From: Adiantum capillus-veneris
Lineage: Eukaryota; Streptophyta; Polypodiopsida; Polypodiales; Pteridaceae
Direction of reading: 5' to 3'
DNA length: 64,000 bases
Assembly: GCA_014529385.2 (NCBI GenBank)
Contig: CM043962.1
Span: 53,027,905 to 53,091,904 of the forward strand
Notes under the pieces: model-generated
The model's database searches: none
What the model saw: the letters and a program-made list of their open reading frames with translations, nothing else
What the model was told of the DNA's origin: nothing
Position numbers and translations under genes: made by a program
In this document: piece after piece, positions 44,632-56,322 of the stretch
Numbering within the stretch: position 1 is the stretch's first letter
How the letters are laid out: each line of letters starts with the position of its first letter

Positions 44632-47600
44632 TCCAAGAAGAAGAAGGAGACAGAGTCTCAAGACAACAAGCCAACATCGGAGGCCAATGTGGCAGGTAAA
44701 GTAGAGCAAGATTCTCTAATTCTCTCATTAGACAATGTGTCTAATTCCTGGATAGTAGATTCCGGGGCTTCATTCCATGCGACACCACACAAGCAACATT
44801 TCCAAGACTACACCAAAGGTAATTTTGGGTATGTATACTTGGGAGATGATGAAGCTTGTGAGATTGTTGGCAAAGGTACAGTTTCTGTCAAAACTGCTAA
44901 TGGAAATGAATGGAAGCTTAAAGATGTTAGGCATGTTCCTTCTCTTCGGCAAAATTTGATCTCTACAAGACAATTGGACGATGAAGGTCACAACATTGCA
45001 TTCGGAAACAAACGGTGGAAGATCTCAAAGGGATCTTTGGTGGTTGCCAAGGGAGAAAAAGTCGGTACACTTTACTTGTGTACTGTTAGCATGCAACCTT
45101 CAGCTTGTGCAGCAACTACAGAAGTTGACAGTGCGGTGTGGCACTACTGACTTGGGCATATGAGTGCCAAAGGAATGCAAATCCTTCAAACAAAGAAGCT
45201 TCTACCAGGTTTGAAAGAAGTGGACTTAGAGTTCTGTGAAGATTGTGTTTATGGTAAACAAAAGAGGGTAAAATTTCAAAAATCAGGAAATGAAAGAAAA
45301 AATAAAAAACTTGAGTTGGTTCATTCTGATGTTTGGGGTCCTGCAAGTACACCATCACTTGGTGGCTCATTGTACTATGTAACATTCATAGACGATGCGA
45401 CTAGAAAAACATGGGTTTATGTCATGAAGAATAAATCCGATGTATTTTCCATATTTCAAAGGTGGAAAGCCTTTGTGGAGAATGAAACAGGTACCAAGGT
45501 TAAATGCCTCATATCCGACAATGGAGGCGAATATTGCAACCAAGCTTTTGAAAGCTTTTGTGCTAGCAATGGCATTCGGAGGCAAAGGACAACCCCAAGG
45601 ACACCTCAACAAAATGGGATTTCGGAAAGGATGAACAGGACAATCATCGAACGAGCACGAAGCATGCGGCTACATGCAGGCCTACCGCTTGAGCTTTGGG
45701 CGGAAGCTGTAAGTACGTCTGTGTACTTAATCAATCGCTCACCCTCAACGGCATTGGATGGGGGAATTCAAGAAGAGGCATGGACAGGTAAACCGGTGAA
45801 TTATGCATTTTTCAAAGTGTTTGGGTGTGAGGCTTTCATGCACATAGATAGAAGCCTAAGATCAAAGCTAGATGCAAAGTCCAAAAAGTGTTTCTTCATT
45901 GGCTATGGAGAAGGAAACTTTGGGTATCGCCTATGGAATCCTGAAGATGGTAAAATCTTAAGGAGTAGGGATGTAATTTTTAACGAACAAAATATGTACA
46001 AAGATTACTTGGAAAGAAAACAAACAAAAGAAACAGGTGATGAGTACATGGAGCTTGAGGACGGTGAAGACTCAAGGACTGCAAACGGTGACAATGTGCA
46101 AGAACGTCAACCAAATGAGGAGCCTCAACCTATTCCCCGAAGATCTACAAGAGAAAGTAGACCTCCAGAAAGGTTTGTTCCTTCCTTCAACCATCTCTTG
46201 ATCTCAGATTCTGAAGAGCCGGAATCATACGAAGAAGCTATGCAACATGAATCCAAAGAAGAATGGACGAAGAGCATGCAAGTGGAGATGGACTCACTAC
46301 ATCGCAACCAAACATGGGAGTTGTTTGAGTTGCCTAAAGGTAAGCGGGCACTTCAAAACAAATGGGTGTACAAGCTGAAGGAAGAAGAAGGTGGGAAGAA
46401 AAGGTACAAGTCTAGGCTTGTGGTAAAAGGTTTTTCTCAAAAGAAAGGTATTGACTTCAATGAAATATTTTCTTCTGTTGTAAAAATGAACTCAATTAGG
46501 CTTGACTTAAGCCTTGTGGCTGCTCATGATCTAAATCTCGAGCAAATGGATGTAAATACGGCATTCCCTCACGGTGACTTAGAGGAGGAAATCTACATGC
46601 TTCAACCAAAGGGGTATGAAGTAAAAGGTAAGGAGAAAATGGTTTGCAGATTAAAGAAGAGCTTGTATGGTTTAAAGCAAGCATCAAGATAATGGTACTT
46701 GAAGTTTGATTGATGGATGTTGGATCATGGATTCACAAGATGCAACTCCAATCACTGCGTCTACACAGAGAATTTGGGAGATGGGAAATTCATCATCCTA
46801 ATGTTGTATGTTGATGACATGTTGATTGCAAGTGCTAACATGTAGGACATCAAAGACCTAAAAGAGGAGCTGTTCAAATCTTTTTCAATGAAATATTTAG
46901 GTGCTGCAAAGAGGATACTTGGTATGAAAATATCAAGGGACAGGACGAAGAAGACAATAAAGCTATCTCAAGAATATTACATCAAGAAGGTACGAGAAAA
47001 GTTTGCAATGCAAAATGCAAAACCAGTTTCTACACCTTTGGCTGGTCGTTTTAAACTAACGAAGGATATGTATCCAAAGACACAAGAGGAGACAGCCTAT
47101 ATGTCTAAAGTTCCATATGCTGCAGCGGTAGGTTCTCTAATGTATGATATGGTCTGGACAAGGCCAGACATTGCACATGCAGTGGGAGTTGTGAGTAGGT
47201 TCATGGACAACCCAGGTAAAGAGCATTGGCAAGCTGTGAAGTGGATACTTAGGTATCTAAAAGGGACAACAACAAATGCTTTGTATTTTGGAGGAACTGA
47301 TATTTTTCTAGTAGGGTATGCTGATGCAGATATGGCAGGTGACAAAGATACTTGAAGGAGCACTACTGGCTATGTGTTCACGGTTGGAGGCACAGTAGTA
47401 AGCTGGGCTTCAAAGCTGCAGAAAGTGGTTTCACTTTCTACCACGGAAGCAGAGTATGTAGCAATGACGGAGGCAAGCAAAGAAATTTTGTGGCTTCACA
47501 GATTCTTAGAAGAGCTTGGATTCAAACAAGACAATTGTGCCTTGTACAGTGATAGCCAAAGCGCTATCCATCTTGCGAAGAACTCAGCCTTTCATTCAAG

Positions 47601-47769
47601 GAAAAAGCACATTGAGGTGAGATATCACTTCATACGCACTCTTTTGGAAGAGGGACAACTAAAGCTAGGAAAGGTGCATACGAGTGAAAATCCTGCAGAC
47701 ATGTTTACAAAGGTGGTCAATAAGGAGAAGTTGAGCTTTTGCTCATCTTCAATCGGCATTCAAGAATAA
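44632..47769 (+). pseudogene. Element E pol: protease, integrase, RT, RNase H (copia)
   Basis: This is the same frame as gag, broken by TGA 45148, TAA 46690, TGA 46711, TAG 46843 and TGA 47353 (first base given). Protease: WIVDSGASFHAT near 44749. GAG-pre-integrase with a HHCC finger (LGHMSAKGM, CEDCVYGKQ) sits at ~45150-45265. Integrase core: HSDVWGP, ISDNGGEY and NGISERMN give D, D and E. RT: RLVVKGFSQKKGIDFNEIFS, QMDVNTAFPHGDLEEEIYM and an intact YVDDM box at ~46808-46822. RNase [31 protein letters not shown]. It ends at TAA 47767-47769. No frameshift was noticed, so decay is by point mutation only. Confidence 0.9.
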
Positions 47770-47817
47770 GAATCCAGAATGGAAAGCAGTCACAGGTTTG
47801 GTTTGGAGATCAGTCTC

Positions 47818-47828
47818 CAAGTGGGAGA
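47818..47828 (+). promoter_or_regulatory. Polypurine tract of element E
   Basis: CCAAGTGGGAGA just before the TG of the 3' LTR is the form usual in plant copia elements (AAGTGGGAGATTG). Confidence 0.85.
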
Positions 47829-47829
47829 T

Positions 47830-48530
47830 TGTTAAGTATGGAGCCTGATTTACCCTTGTAATTTTTTGTGGTAAAAGCGCACATTTGTAAGGCCCCCATT
47901 ATGAGGAGAAGCCATCGTGCGTGAAGGAAAATCACTCACCGGAAACCAAAATTTTCACGGACAAGAATCAGGGGCAACTTTAAAGGCCTCGGGGGCCTCC
48001 GCCCCCGAGACTTTTTTTTCCACCGGAATATTCTTTTTGGCTGGAATATTATGGCCGGACGGCGGCCGAAAAGTGGTCGGAAAACAACCGGTCGGTTGGC
48101 CAGTGGCCGGTAGTCAATGGCCGATGGCCAGTGGTCGGAAGTCAATGGCCGGTGGCTGGTGGTCGGAATTCAATTGTCGGTGGCCGATGGCCGAATTCAA
48201 AAGCGGACTTGTCTTCTCAAGGGCGGCCACACATGGGCGGATTGGAGGGTCCGATTTGGACTTATTCGCACAAGGGCGGCTACACATGGCTGTCTCTCAT
48301 AAGAGAGGGCAACCCTTTTGGCCTATAAAAGGAGGCCATTTTTACACACATTTCATAGTGTGAAGTTTATGCAACAAGGTGAGTGTGAGGTGGTGAGAGT
48401 GAAGCAAGGCGGGAGCTCCATTAAGGGTATAATCCCTTTGTAAACTACTTCTTGTTTTGAAGTACTAAAGCCATTGAGTGGCTGCTTTCCCGTGGACGTA
48501 GCCCACATTGGGTGAACCACGTGTATCGTG

Positions 48531-48571
<41 letters not shown>

Positions 48572-48655
48572 CTATAATCTCGTGTATATAAATTTGTCTC
48601 TCTCCATTAAGTAATCTACTCAATTATCTATTTAGCTACGTCTTATTTCCTAACA
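47830..48655 (+). repeat. Element E 3' LTR (826 bp)
   Basis: It matches the 5' LTR with scattered substitutions and a longer (CT)n array near 48535-48567. The 28-bp minisatellite has three units at 48113-48195, but their sequence differs from the 5' array. TATA box at 48324-48332. A GC hairpin (CTCGGGGGC/GCCCCCGAG) at 47988-48009 is broken in the 5' LTR. Confidence 0.93.
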
Positions 48656-48660
48656 CATCA

Positions 48661-50039
48661 CTATCTTCCTCTTCAGCTGTCCCCCCTCCCTCTCCTCACT
48701 CTCTTTAGTCAACCCCACCATAGTCAAATGCTCACTCTCCATCCTCTCCAGCTCTCCCTCCGCTCACCCCTCCATTCTCCACAATGCATCCCACCATAGC
48801 CCAAAGCTCATCACAATCCCACCATAGCCAAAAGCTCACTCTCCATCCTCTATATCTCTCCCTTTCTCCCCTTCATTCTCTCTGTACTGTGTAGATCTCA
48901 CTATCCTTCTCTCAAACCCTCACCCCCCTCCCCCTTCCCAATCTCTCTCTGTTGTGTGGCCACCCGACCTCTTCCCAAGAATGTCCACCCATACCACGCA
49001 TAGACGGCCCAAGTTTGAGATACAAAAGGTCATACTGCACAACACAAAGAGCTCGAAGGTGGAATGGATCCCACAGGTATTTAGCAAGGCTCATGGGTCT
49101 ACATGCAACCATTTAGTGTTGCTCCTCATGGAGTACAATGTCGAGGCATACTGGAATGCCATTGGAAGTGAAGACTGATGGCTTTCAAAACAAAATCTGG
49201 AATGGTGGCCATCACTCAACATGTGTATAGTGTAGCTGAGATCCACTTGCAAAGAGATTCAAACCAATTTGCACCTCATTGTAAGTCTAATGCTAAGTCA
49301 TCTTCTGGATAGGTCCTCTTTAATTTGCATGTGTTCATATTTTTTGACAATGGTATTTGTGAACGTATTTTTTTATCCAGCTTACTTGCAAAGCAACCGC
49401 TTGAATGCCTCTTGGGTACCCGGTATGGTTGTGCATGCTATAGATAAGAACTAATCTATATAGCTCAACAATGTATATTAATTTAAACTATAGTAGCTAA
49501 CACCATATTTGTCGTATTACAGCATGTTATTGCAGTGGGTGCTTGGGCTCAACTTGGTTTGGTGTCAAGTGGAAAGTGCGAATTTTCCAATCAGAAGATC
49601 ATTCTAAACAGTCTTTGTTTGGTGTGTATACTTGTGGATATGGAGGTCCATGGAGTTATCAATAATGAGACAAGCTTTGCTAAGAGCATAGCAATTGCCT
49701 CAATCTATATTCCATTCAATGTATTTGATCCAGAACATAACATCCCAAGCTATTATTGTAGCCAAGCTGCAAACTTTGTAATGAAACTACTTGAATAGAA
49801 AGCACTCTTGTTTCATTACATTTTTGTCCACTCTAGTTAATCTTCAACTATATGATGTTGTGCTTGTGATCAATTTTTGTTTCATCTAATCTTGTATGGG
49901 TATTGTGCTTCCTGCCAAATTTTTGGTGCTCATAAGTAAATTGATTTTTTGGTAGCAAGTACACCTTTGCAATGTGCCTGCATGTAGATCTAGTAAGCCA
50001 TCTAATCTCAAAAGTCAGGTTTGATTCATTTTCTATTGT
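48661..50039. other. R1 remainder, then DNA with no recognised gene
   Basis: Bases 48661-48960 are CT-rich with repeated CCACCATAGCC..AAGCTCA motifs (R1). An open frame at 48954-49178 and another at 49535-49798 (87 aa) have no domain I recognise. TTGCAG or similar acceptor-like sequence precedes the second, so a fragment of an old host gene is possible but unproven. Confidence 0.35.
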
Positions 50040-50353
50040 ATGAGCACTTAAAGTTTATCTCAAAATGGTGGCAAGCTTTAAATTCTTAGAAGAATCCCAT
50101 ACTCAAGACTAATCTAAGCAAGATAGATCAATCATATTTCCTTGTGTTGCAGGCATAGACATGAGCCTCCTTTGGCATTGAACAAACATTTAGTTCATGA
50201 GCACTCATAGTTTATCTCAATATATTTGGCAGGCTTAAATTTTTTGAAAGAATACACTCAAACCTAATCCAATAAAGATAGAGCAATCATATTCCCTCAT
50301 GTTTGCAAGCACACACATGAATCCCCTCTTGGCATTGTGCAAACACTTCGTTC
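50040..50353. repeat. Tandem duplication, 157-bp unit
   Basis: ATGAGCACT...GTTTATCTCAA...GGCA...AAGATAGA.CAATCATAT...GGCATTG.. occurs at 50040-50196 and again at 50197-50353. The copies are clearly diverged but collinear along the whole unit. Non-coding. Confidence 0.7.
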
Positions 50354-50516
50354 TACCTTTGCGATCAATAATTCAATGGCATGCTATTATGTTGTATTTG
50401 ATATGAATTTGTGTAAGTTCAACCATAAGCTGGTGTTCTTTGAAATCCCTAAGGAACACAGACTATGAAATCAAAATAAAGAAAAGAGAGCGAACAAACA
50501 AGATAGAGATAGGGGA

Positions 50517-50722
50517 TATATATATATATATATATATTGTACATATATATATGGAGGATAAACAGACAGACAGACAAATAGATATAGATAAACACATTGA
50601 TAAATAGATAGATAGATAGATAGATAGATGGATAGATAAACTGATAGATAGATACATAAATAGATAGATAGATACACATCCAGATAAAAAACACAAAGAT
50701 AGATAAATAGATAGATAACTAG
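50517..50722. repeat. (TA)n and (GATA)n microsatellites
   Basis: A TA array at ~50517-50537 is followed by degenerate GACA/GATA tetranucleotide repeats to 50722, directly abutting the D3 LTR. Minus-strand ORFs here (Tyr/Leu/Ile repeats) are artefacts. Confidence 0.85.
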
Positions 50723-52347
50723 TGACGGCCGTTTTTTGACTCTCCATAATTGCCATAGTAAGTTACTCCACCCTACCAAATTCACCCAAACGCTATGGCT
50801 ATCCCTACCATTTCACTGTAAATAGGCATGTGTGACTTAGGGAGCTTTTCCCATATCTTCTTAAAATCCTCAGCTAGCTAATCACTGGGCTAGTTGAGTC
50901 AAAAAAATTAAATAAAATCAATAAAATAAAATATATTATGGCCCATTTGTGCGTAAATATTTCATTATATATATGGCCTAAATATAGGGATTTTTATAAT
51001 TATTCTGGTATTTTATTTAAATATTTATACTTAGGTGTGTGTTTTATTAAACCTGTGTATGCCTTCTTTCATCCTCTTACACCATAAGTATATTTTACCA
51101 ATGTGTACATACTCTAACCTCATATTTTTCTTTTATACGAATCACCCCCACATTTTCACCCTCACCCTCGTGAAAACAAAAAAATTGATTTCTACTCGTT
51201 GGTCACGTTTATTATATTATTTACTTGCATACCTTTTCCTCTTTCACCCAAAATAATACAAAGAGGGACCATATCATATGATTCCAATATCTTTCCATAT
51301 CCATAATTCCTCCATATTTTTATTATTACTTTTACTCATTATTCTAACACCATGTGCTCATTGAGCTAAAGTCCATGAATAGTCCATACACTAGTCCCAC
51401 CATGTATATATTTCTTTATTCACCAATAATCCTCCTCTATGCATGGGTCAAGGGAAACTTGGATGATTTGTATTATGATATGACAAAGGAGGGGCTCACT
51501 CTTGGATGCATTGTACAAATTCAACAAAGGAGGGGGCAACTAAAAGACTTTTGTAGGCATAAAAAAAGGCTTTTTGGTGAGAATTTTGGCACCTATATCC
51601 ACTCTGAATTTGGAGCGGTTGTCAAAAGAGAAAATGTAGCCCACGCTTTGAATAATCACCTCAAATTTTTTCATGATTTTTGAAGCTACCAGCGGTGAGC
51701 TATGATTTTTTGAGTGGACCCTAGTCTGCCCACTTTTCTCACAAGTAGCCCATAGTCTTCTCTCACCTCTTTCCACACTTCTACACACACACACACACAA
51801 ACACACATTTCTCTCAATCCCTCACTCAAACCTACACCTTCAATGGTTTCTCTCACCTTCTTCACCATTAACCTCCCCACTTACTCCCATAGCTCTCATT
51901 GAGCTCTCCATGTACATACACCATCTCTATGCCTCTCTCTATTATCTCCAAAGTACAATTCCATCTTACTCCTTATATATATACATAAATTCAGAATGTG
52001 TACCATGCGTAGCCTCTGCAAATCAAGAGATCTCATCAACAGAATTACCATTTTCATCACGATAATCAACCTTGGTGGCAGTGGCGTAAAGAAGGGAAGA
52101 CGAAGAAGAAGATCGATAGTCATTTTGAGAACCTACACAAGTAATTCCAAAACTTCTTCAAGCTTCACCATCACAAGGATTTGCTCACTTCATTCAACCA
52201 TCTTACTTCGGCCATCCACCTCATTCTACCCATTGTAAATGTAACATTAACTTTCTAGTGATTACTAACACTAACCACTAACATACTAACACAAAATAGC
52301 ATTGACCTAACCATAAAAGACACCTCACCTCAAGACATGTACAAAGT

Positions 52348-52388
<41 letters not shown>

Positions 52389-53418
52389 TACTTAAAACTT
52401 TACTTTCACCTTATCTACCATCAATAATGCTCTCTTTTGAGCCCACACCCATGACTCAAGCAGAGAAAGAAGGCCCGCAATGTTTTGATATTCAAAAAAA
52501 TCATAATCTTGATTTGTTAGCTTGTAAATTAGGATTTCCAATAATCTTAATGAGAGGTCTCCAACCTATAAATAGGCCCCTCTCCTTCTTGTAAAACAAC
52601 CTCCAACATCTCACATAGCACCCCAACACTCTATGCGTGAGGAGAGACTTAGGTGTAGCAACCACTTGTGAGCTTCACTCTTGGTGTGAGAGAAGCCTTC
52701 AAGCTACACATTGCAAGTGAGAGAGCGTGAGTTCCACAAATCTCAAAACCACTATTGTATATGCTCCTTCATCATCAATAAATTGAGGTTTGGTGCATCA
52801 AAGGCGTGATTCGACGTTCAAATCTTCGTCCTTCCATTTGTGCAATAGGGTTTGGTGAATTCAAGGTGACTTGTGTATTTTGAGTTTTTATCGGTTGATC
52901 TTGATTTTAGAAAGTGTTTTAATGTATTTTTCATTGCCAGTTTTGTGTCCATTGTAAGAGGGTATTGTGGTGAGAGGTCTCCCACACCCTAAGACAGTGT
53001 GTGTGTGTGTGTTTTGGCAATGATTAGCAATCACTAAGCATTGAGTGAGTTTTTGTACAAGTTCTATGATAGCATCATAACGAACCATCTCCATTTGCAA
53101 GTCACAAATAAGGTATTACGCAAGATCCTTTTCTCTCTCTCTTCCCTTTTCTCTAGCTCTCTTTGGTCCATTTTGTGTGTGTCTTGGTGTGAGGTTGCTT
53201 GTGTGTGTTGTGTGGTGCATCTTCTTGGTTGTACCAAAATCTCTCTTGCGTCCCAGTTCGCATACCATAAGTAGGTGGTGCCCCTATCTTGTTTGGGTTT
53301 GGCTGTGGGTTTGTTGTTTTGTTGTGCTTGTGGTTGCCCCAGCCCCAATTGAGCAGCACGGGAGCCTTGAGGGGTGTTTAGAGGTCACCTCTCTTGTTGC
53401 CCTCCCCGGACTGCTTTA
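50723..53418 (+). mobile_element. Element D3 5' LTR (2696 bp)
   Basis: It runs from TGACGGCCG to ACTGCTTTA and is the reverse-orientation match of the D1 and D2 LTRs. A TATA box TATAAATAG lies at 52567-52575, an AATAAA at ~52778, and a (TC)n array of ~36 bases at ~52350-52386. The terminal CA of the other copies is TA here, a single C-to-T change. A PBS-like sequence follows after four bases, which supports its role as a 5' LTR. Confidence 0.85.
52567..52575 (+). promoter_or_regulatory. TATA box in the D-family LTR
   Basis: TATAAATAG in a CCTATAAATAGGCCCC context is kept in all three LTR copies (inverted near 31021-31032 and 57471-57482). Confidence 0.7.
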
Positions 53419-53422
53419 ATTT

Positions 53423-53434
53423 TGGTGCCCCCAC
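53423..53434 (+). promoter_or_regulatory. Putative primer binding site of element D3
   Basis: TGGTGCCCCCAC begins with the TGG required to pair with a tRNA CCA end and lies five bases after the LTR. I cannot name the tRNA; it is not initiator Met, unlike the other elements here. Confidence 0.5.
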
Positions 53435-53495
53435 TGACAAAGAGCGGTTGTGTTAGCATACACAAGGTAAGTCTTCAAAAACTAGTTGTGTTTAC

Positions 53496-53946
53496 ATGAA
53501 CAATCCACCACGTCCTAATCCTGCTCATGCAATTCAATTTCATCAGTTTCATTGGGTGCAAGAGATTAAGATAAATGTTCGCATTGATAGAAAAATCTTT
53601 TTTCAACAACGTATTGTATTCCTCTTTGGTGCCGAAGCATTAAGAGATATTCTACAATCTCCAAATCCTATTATACTCCCACTTGTAAACTATAATGTCT
53701 CTTTTGATGTACATGTGTTTATCTTGTTTTAGCTAGGGTAATGAATCAAGAGGACTTGTATCGTACATTTTGGCTAGACAAGACGTGCATGTAATAGTTG
53801 GCACCAAGTTACAATTTCAACGTGTTTTCCATCGTATGTTTGAACCTAGGCAAGTAGCGGCTATCAATGCCTCAGTCAATCCGTTCATTTTGCCATTGAT
53901 TCGCTATGATCTAAGCTTTGACGTTGATATTTTCATTCTACTTTGA
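53496..53946 (+). pseudogene. Duplicated leader module of element D3
   Basis: ORF 53496-53732 (78 aa) and the open stretch 53737-53946 (69 codons, different frame, no early ATG) encode two diverged copies of one module. Both contain a F-Q-R-x-F segment, then N-P-(I/F)-I-L-P-L-(V/I)-x-Y and end with SFDVxxFIL. The module precedes gag and is not a known gag, protease or pol domain. It may be an accessory N-terminal gag extension or a separate leader ORF. Function unknown. Confidence 0.5.
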
Positions 53947-54009
53947 AATTTGATTTTGCAACACAAAAAATAAAAAAAGGAAAAGAAATTTTTGAGTAAA
54001 ACCAGCAAC

Positions 54010-55012
54010 ATGGATACAACTAGGCAAATGAGTGGTTACCCCTTGTTCTTTGGAGAGCCTGGGGAGGATGCAGAATTATTTTTAGCAAATTTCAAAATTT
54101 CCTACCGTATCAAGAGGATAGTAACTGATCAGGAACGTGTAGAAATGTTTGAGGTAGTCCTTAGGAAAGATGCTAGCACTTGGTTTGACTCTTTGCCTGA
54201 GGAAGTTAAGGGGAATTACACGGAAGTGTTGAATCGTTTCAAGAAATAGTTCTTTGATCCCCAAAACACTCAAAAGCTATGGCAAGACATTGTTTCTCAT
54301 AAGCAAAAAGACTTAGATGACTACTACTTGTACAAGCAAGAGTTTCTACGTCTTTGGGCTGTATGGGTGAGAGATGTTGCTAACCCTGGTGATGGTGCAG
54401 AGTTCCTAAAGAAGGAGAGGTTCATAGCCGAACTCTTTCCTGACCTTAAATGTAAAAGTAGAGGCGGGTGCTTTTGCTACCTTTGAAGCAGCTGAAACTA
54501 GGGCTGCTGAGAAATATAGAAAACTCAAGTGCTTAAGGGGAGAGGTTCCAATAGAAGGTCTGAGACCCAAAGGTAAATCACAAGCATCAACATCTAGGGA
54601 TCTTCGTGAGGTAACGGCGGAAGTGATTGAGAAGTTAAATGAATCTTTAAGCAGCCTGTCAATCCACCTTGCACAAGCTGTAGGTCCAAAGGGACAAGCA
54701 AAGAAGTCTGAAGAGCGAGATCCATGACCTAGGAGAGTCTTACAATGTTGGAATTGCGGAGAGTCTGGGCATGGGATGTATAATTGTCTTTGGCCCCGTG
54801 GGGAGCCAGGGAGACCTAACTTGAATTACCCAGTGATGAATGCAGGTGAAGGAACTAGTCAGCAACCACGGCTTCTACAAAGGCCAAATGGAGCAAGACC
54901 ACCTCCACAAGGAGTAGAAGGAGTTCCACCTTTGCCAGATCCAAATGTGCATGTGATAGAGGTGACAAGTCAAGGAAATCATCCAATGCAAGAAGATCAT
55001 GGCAATAGAAAA
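54010..55012 (+). pseudogene. Element D3 gag
   Basis: ATG at 54010. The capsid block has PLFFGEPGEDAELFLANFKISY and RKDASTWFDSLPEEVKGNYTEVLNRF, then TAG at 54247-54249. The frame continues (SHKQKDLDDYYLYKQEFLRLW) and shifts near 54470 into a helical Glu/Lys-rich stretch. A CCHC zinc knuckle CWNCGESGHGMYNC lies at 54746-54787, followed by a Pro-rich tail to the stop near 55012. It clearly differs from the D1 gag capsid (38111-38320) although the LTRs are shared. Inactive because of the stop and frameshift. Confidence 0.8.
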
Positions 55013-56322
55013 TGAGACTTTCGTTGTAGAGCTTAAAGGAATAAATGTTTCTCCAGGTATACTTCTAGGCGCCACCATCATGGACAAAGAACTAATGTAG
55101 CTAGATAAAGATTATGAATCTCTAGACAATAAGGTGCATAAAAATAAATTCATTGTAGATGTGTTGTCAGTTAGTAAATTTTCTATTTGCGATTAGTTTT
55201 TTCTAAGAGTGTGAGTTTGCAAGAAGCTAAATCTCCTGATGTGGGAACCAACACCTTTTCAAGTTAAAATGATTGATCAAAGGAGAGTGCAACCTTTGGG
55301 GACTCTCAAAAATCAGACAATAAGTGTAGCAGGACTACCTTTTGTGGCAATTTTGTTGTCCTGAAGTTGGAAGAATCAACGTGCTCTACTCAGAAAATTT
55401 GGAAAGTCCATGGCTCAGGGTAGCTAAAGTAAAGCAGTTATGGGGAGCAGATACAATTGTGATCAAACATAAGAAGAAAAAGTTGAGGATGCAGATGGCG
55501 CCAAAGAAGACTATTCCACCTGGGTTCGGACCTTTGTATGCATAAGGTATCAATCTGGGTGAAGCTATTGAGTAAGATGAAGAAGAAGAGTTTTTTCAAA
55601 GAAATATGAGAGTAGTCCCAATTTTTGAGGTTGATATGCAGAAGATTGCAGATGCATTTGAAACCAAAACTAGTTATCTGAATTGGAATTGAAAGAAATT
55701 GGGAAGAAAAAAAGAAAAACAGTCAAAGATCAAAGATTGGAGGAGGAAAAGAAAGTAATTGAGGCAGTTAAATATGCAGAGAAGATGTTTGAAGAACAAG
55801 TGTCTGACAGTTCAGAGTCAAAGAAACTGAACTGGAAGATATAAATTTGGGAGCTGAAAATGACCCGAAGATGGTGAAGGTATCCATTGAACTAGATAGT
55901 GAGTTCGAAAAAGCATTGAAGGCTTTGCTATTAAAATTTACGGATGTGTTTTCTTGGCCATATAGTGATATGAAGGGAACAAATATAGTTGTATGTCAAC
56001 ACACTATAAATTTGAAAATAGATGCAGTGCCAAATGAAGCAGCAAAGATAGAAGATGAATCCAAATTATGCAAAACAAGTGAAGGAAGAGATTGAAAAAC
56101 TGCTAGAAGTTGGTTTTATCTACCCATTAGATAAAGTTACTTGGTTGTCACCAATTGTGGTTGTCCTAAAGAAAAATGGAAAAATCAAGGTTTGTGTAGC
56201 TTACAAGAAACCGAATACTGCCACAATTACTGGTCCATTTCCTCTGCCATATTGTGATACTAAGGTGGATGCAATAGTTGGAGAGGAGATGTACACTTAT
56301 TTTAGATGGCTTCAGTGGCATT
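55013..56322 (+). pseudogene. Element D3 protease region and RT N-terminus (truncated)
   Basis: Stop-broken protease-like sequence (~55013-55550, with QVKMIDQRRVQPLGTLKN) is followed by a Lys/Glu-rich linker. The RT start follows: ORF 55847-56095 (FTDVFSWPYSDMKG), then ORF 56055-56324 in another frame with LLEVGFIYPLDKVTWLSPIVVV and PFPLPYCD. It stops inside the FLDGFSG block at ~56318, where foreign sequence begins. VCVAYKK stands where VCVDYRK is expected. RT catalytic box, RNase H and integrase are absent. Confidence 0.75.

Larger units (their letters stand above)
42999..48655 (+). mobile_element. Element E: complete Ty1/copia insertion (5657 bp)
   Basis: The 5' LTR (42999-43814) and 3' LTR (47830-48655) both run TGTTAAG...CTAACA. 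The 5-bp duplication CATCA flanks it at 42994-42998 and 48656-48660. PBS, gag-PR-IN-RT-RH order and PPT are all present. This order (integrase before RT) defines Ty1/copia. The two LTRs differ by a few percent by eye, so the insertion is not recent, and the coding frame has six stops. Confidence 0.95.

Noticed and set aside
50449-50785. Three overlapping minus-strand ORFs rich in Tyr, Leu and Ile, looking like membrane proteins
   Set aside because: They are translations of the (TA)n and (GATA)n microsatellites; all three frames are open because of the repeat.
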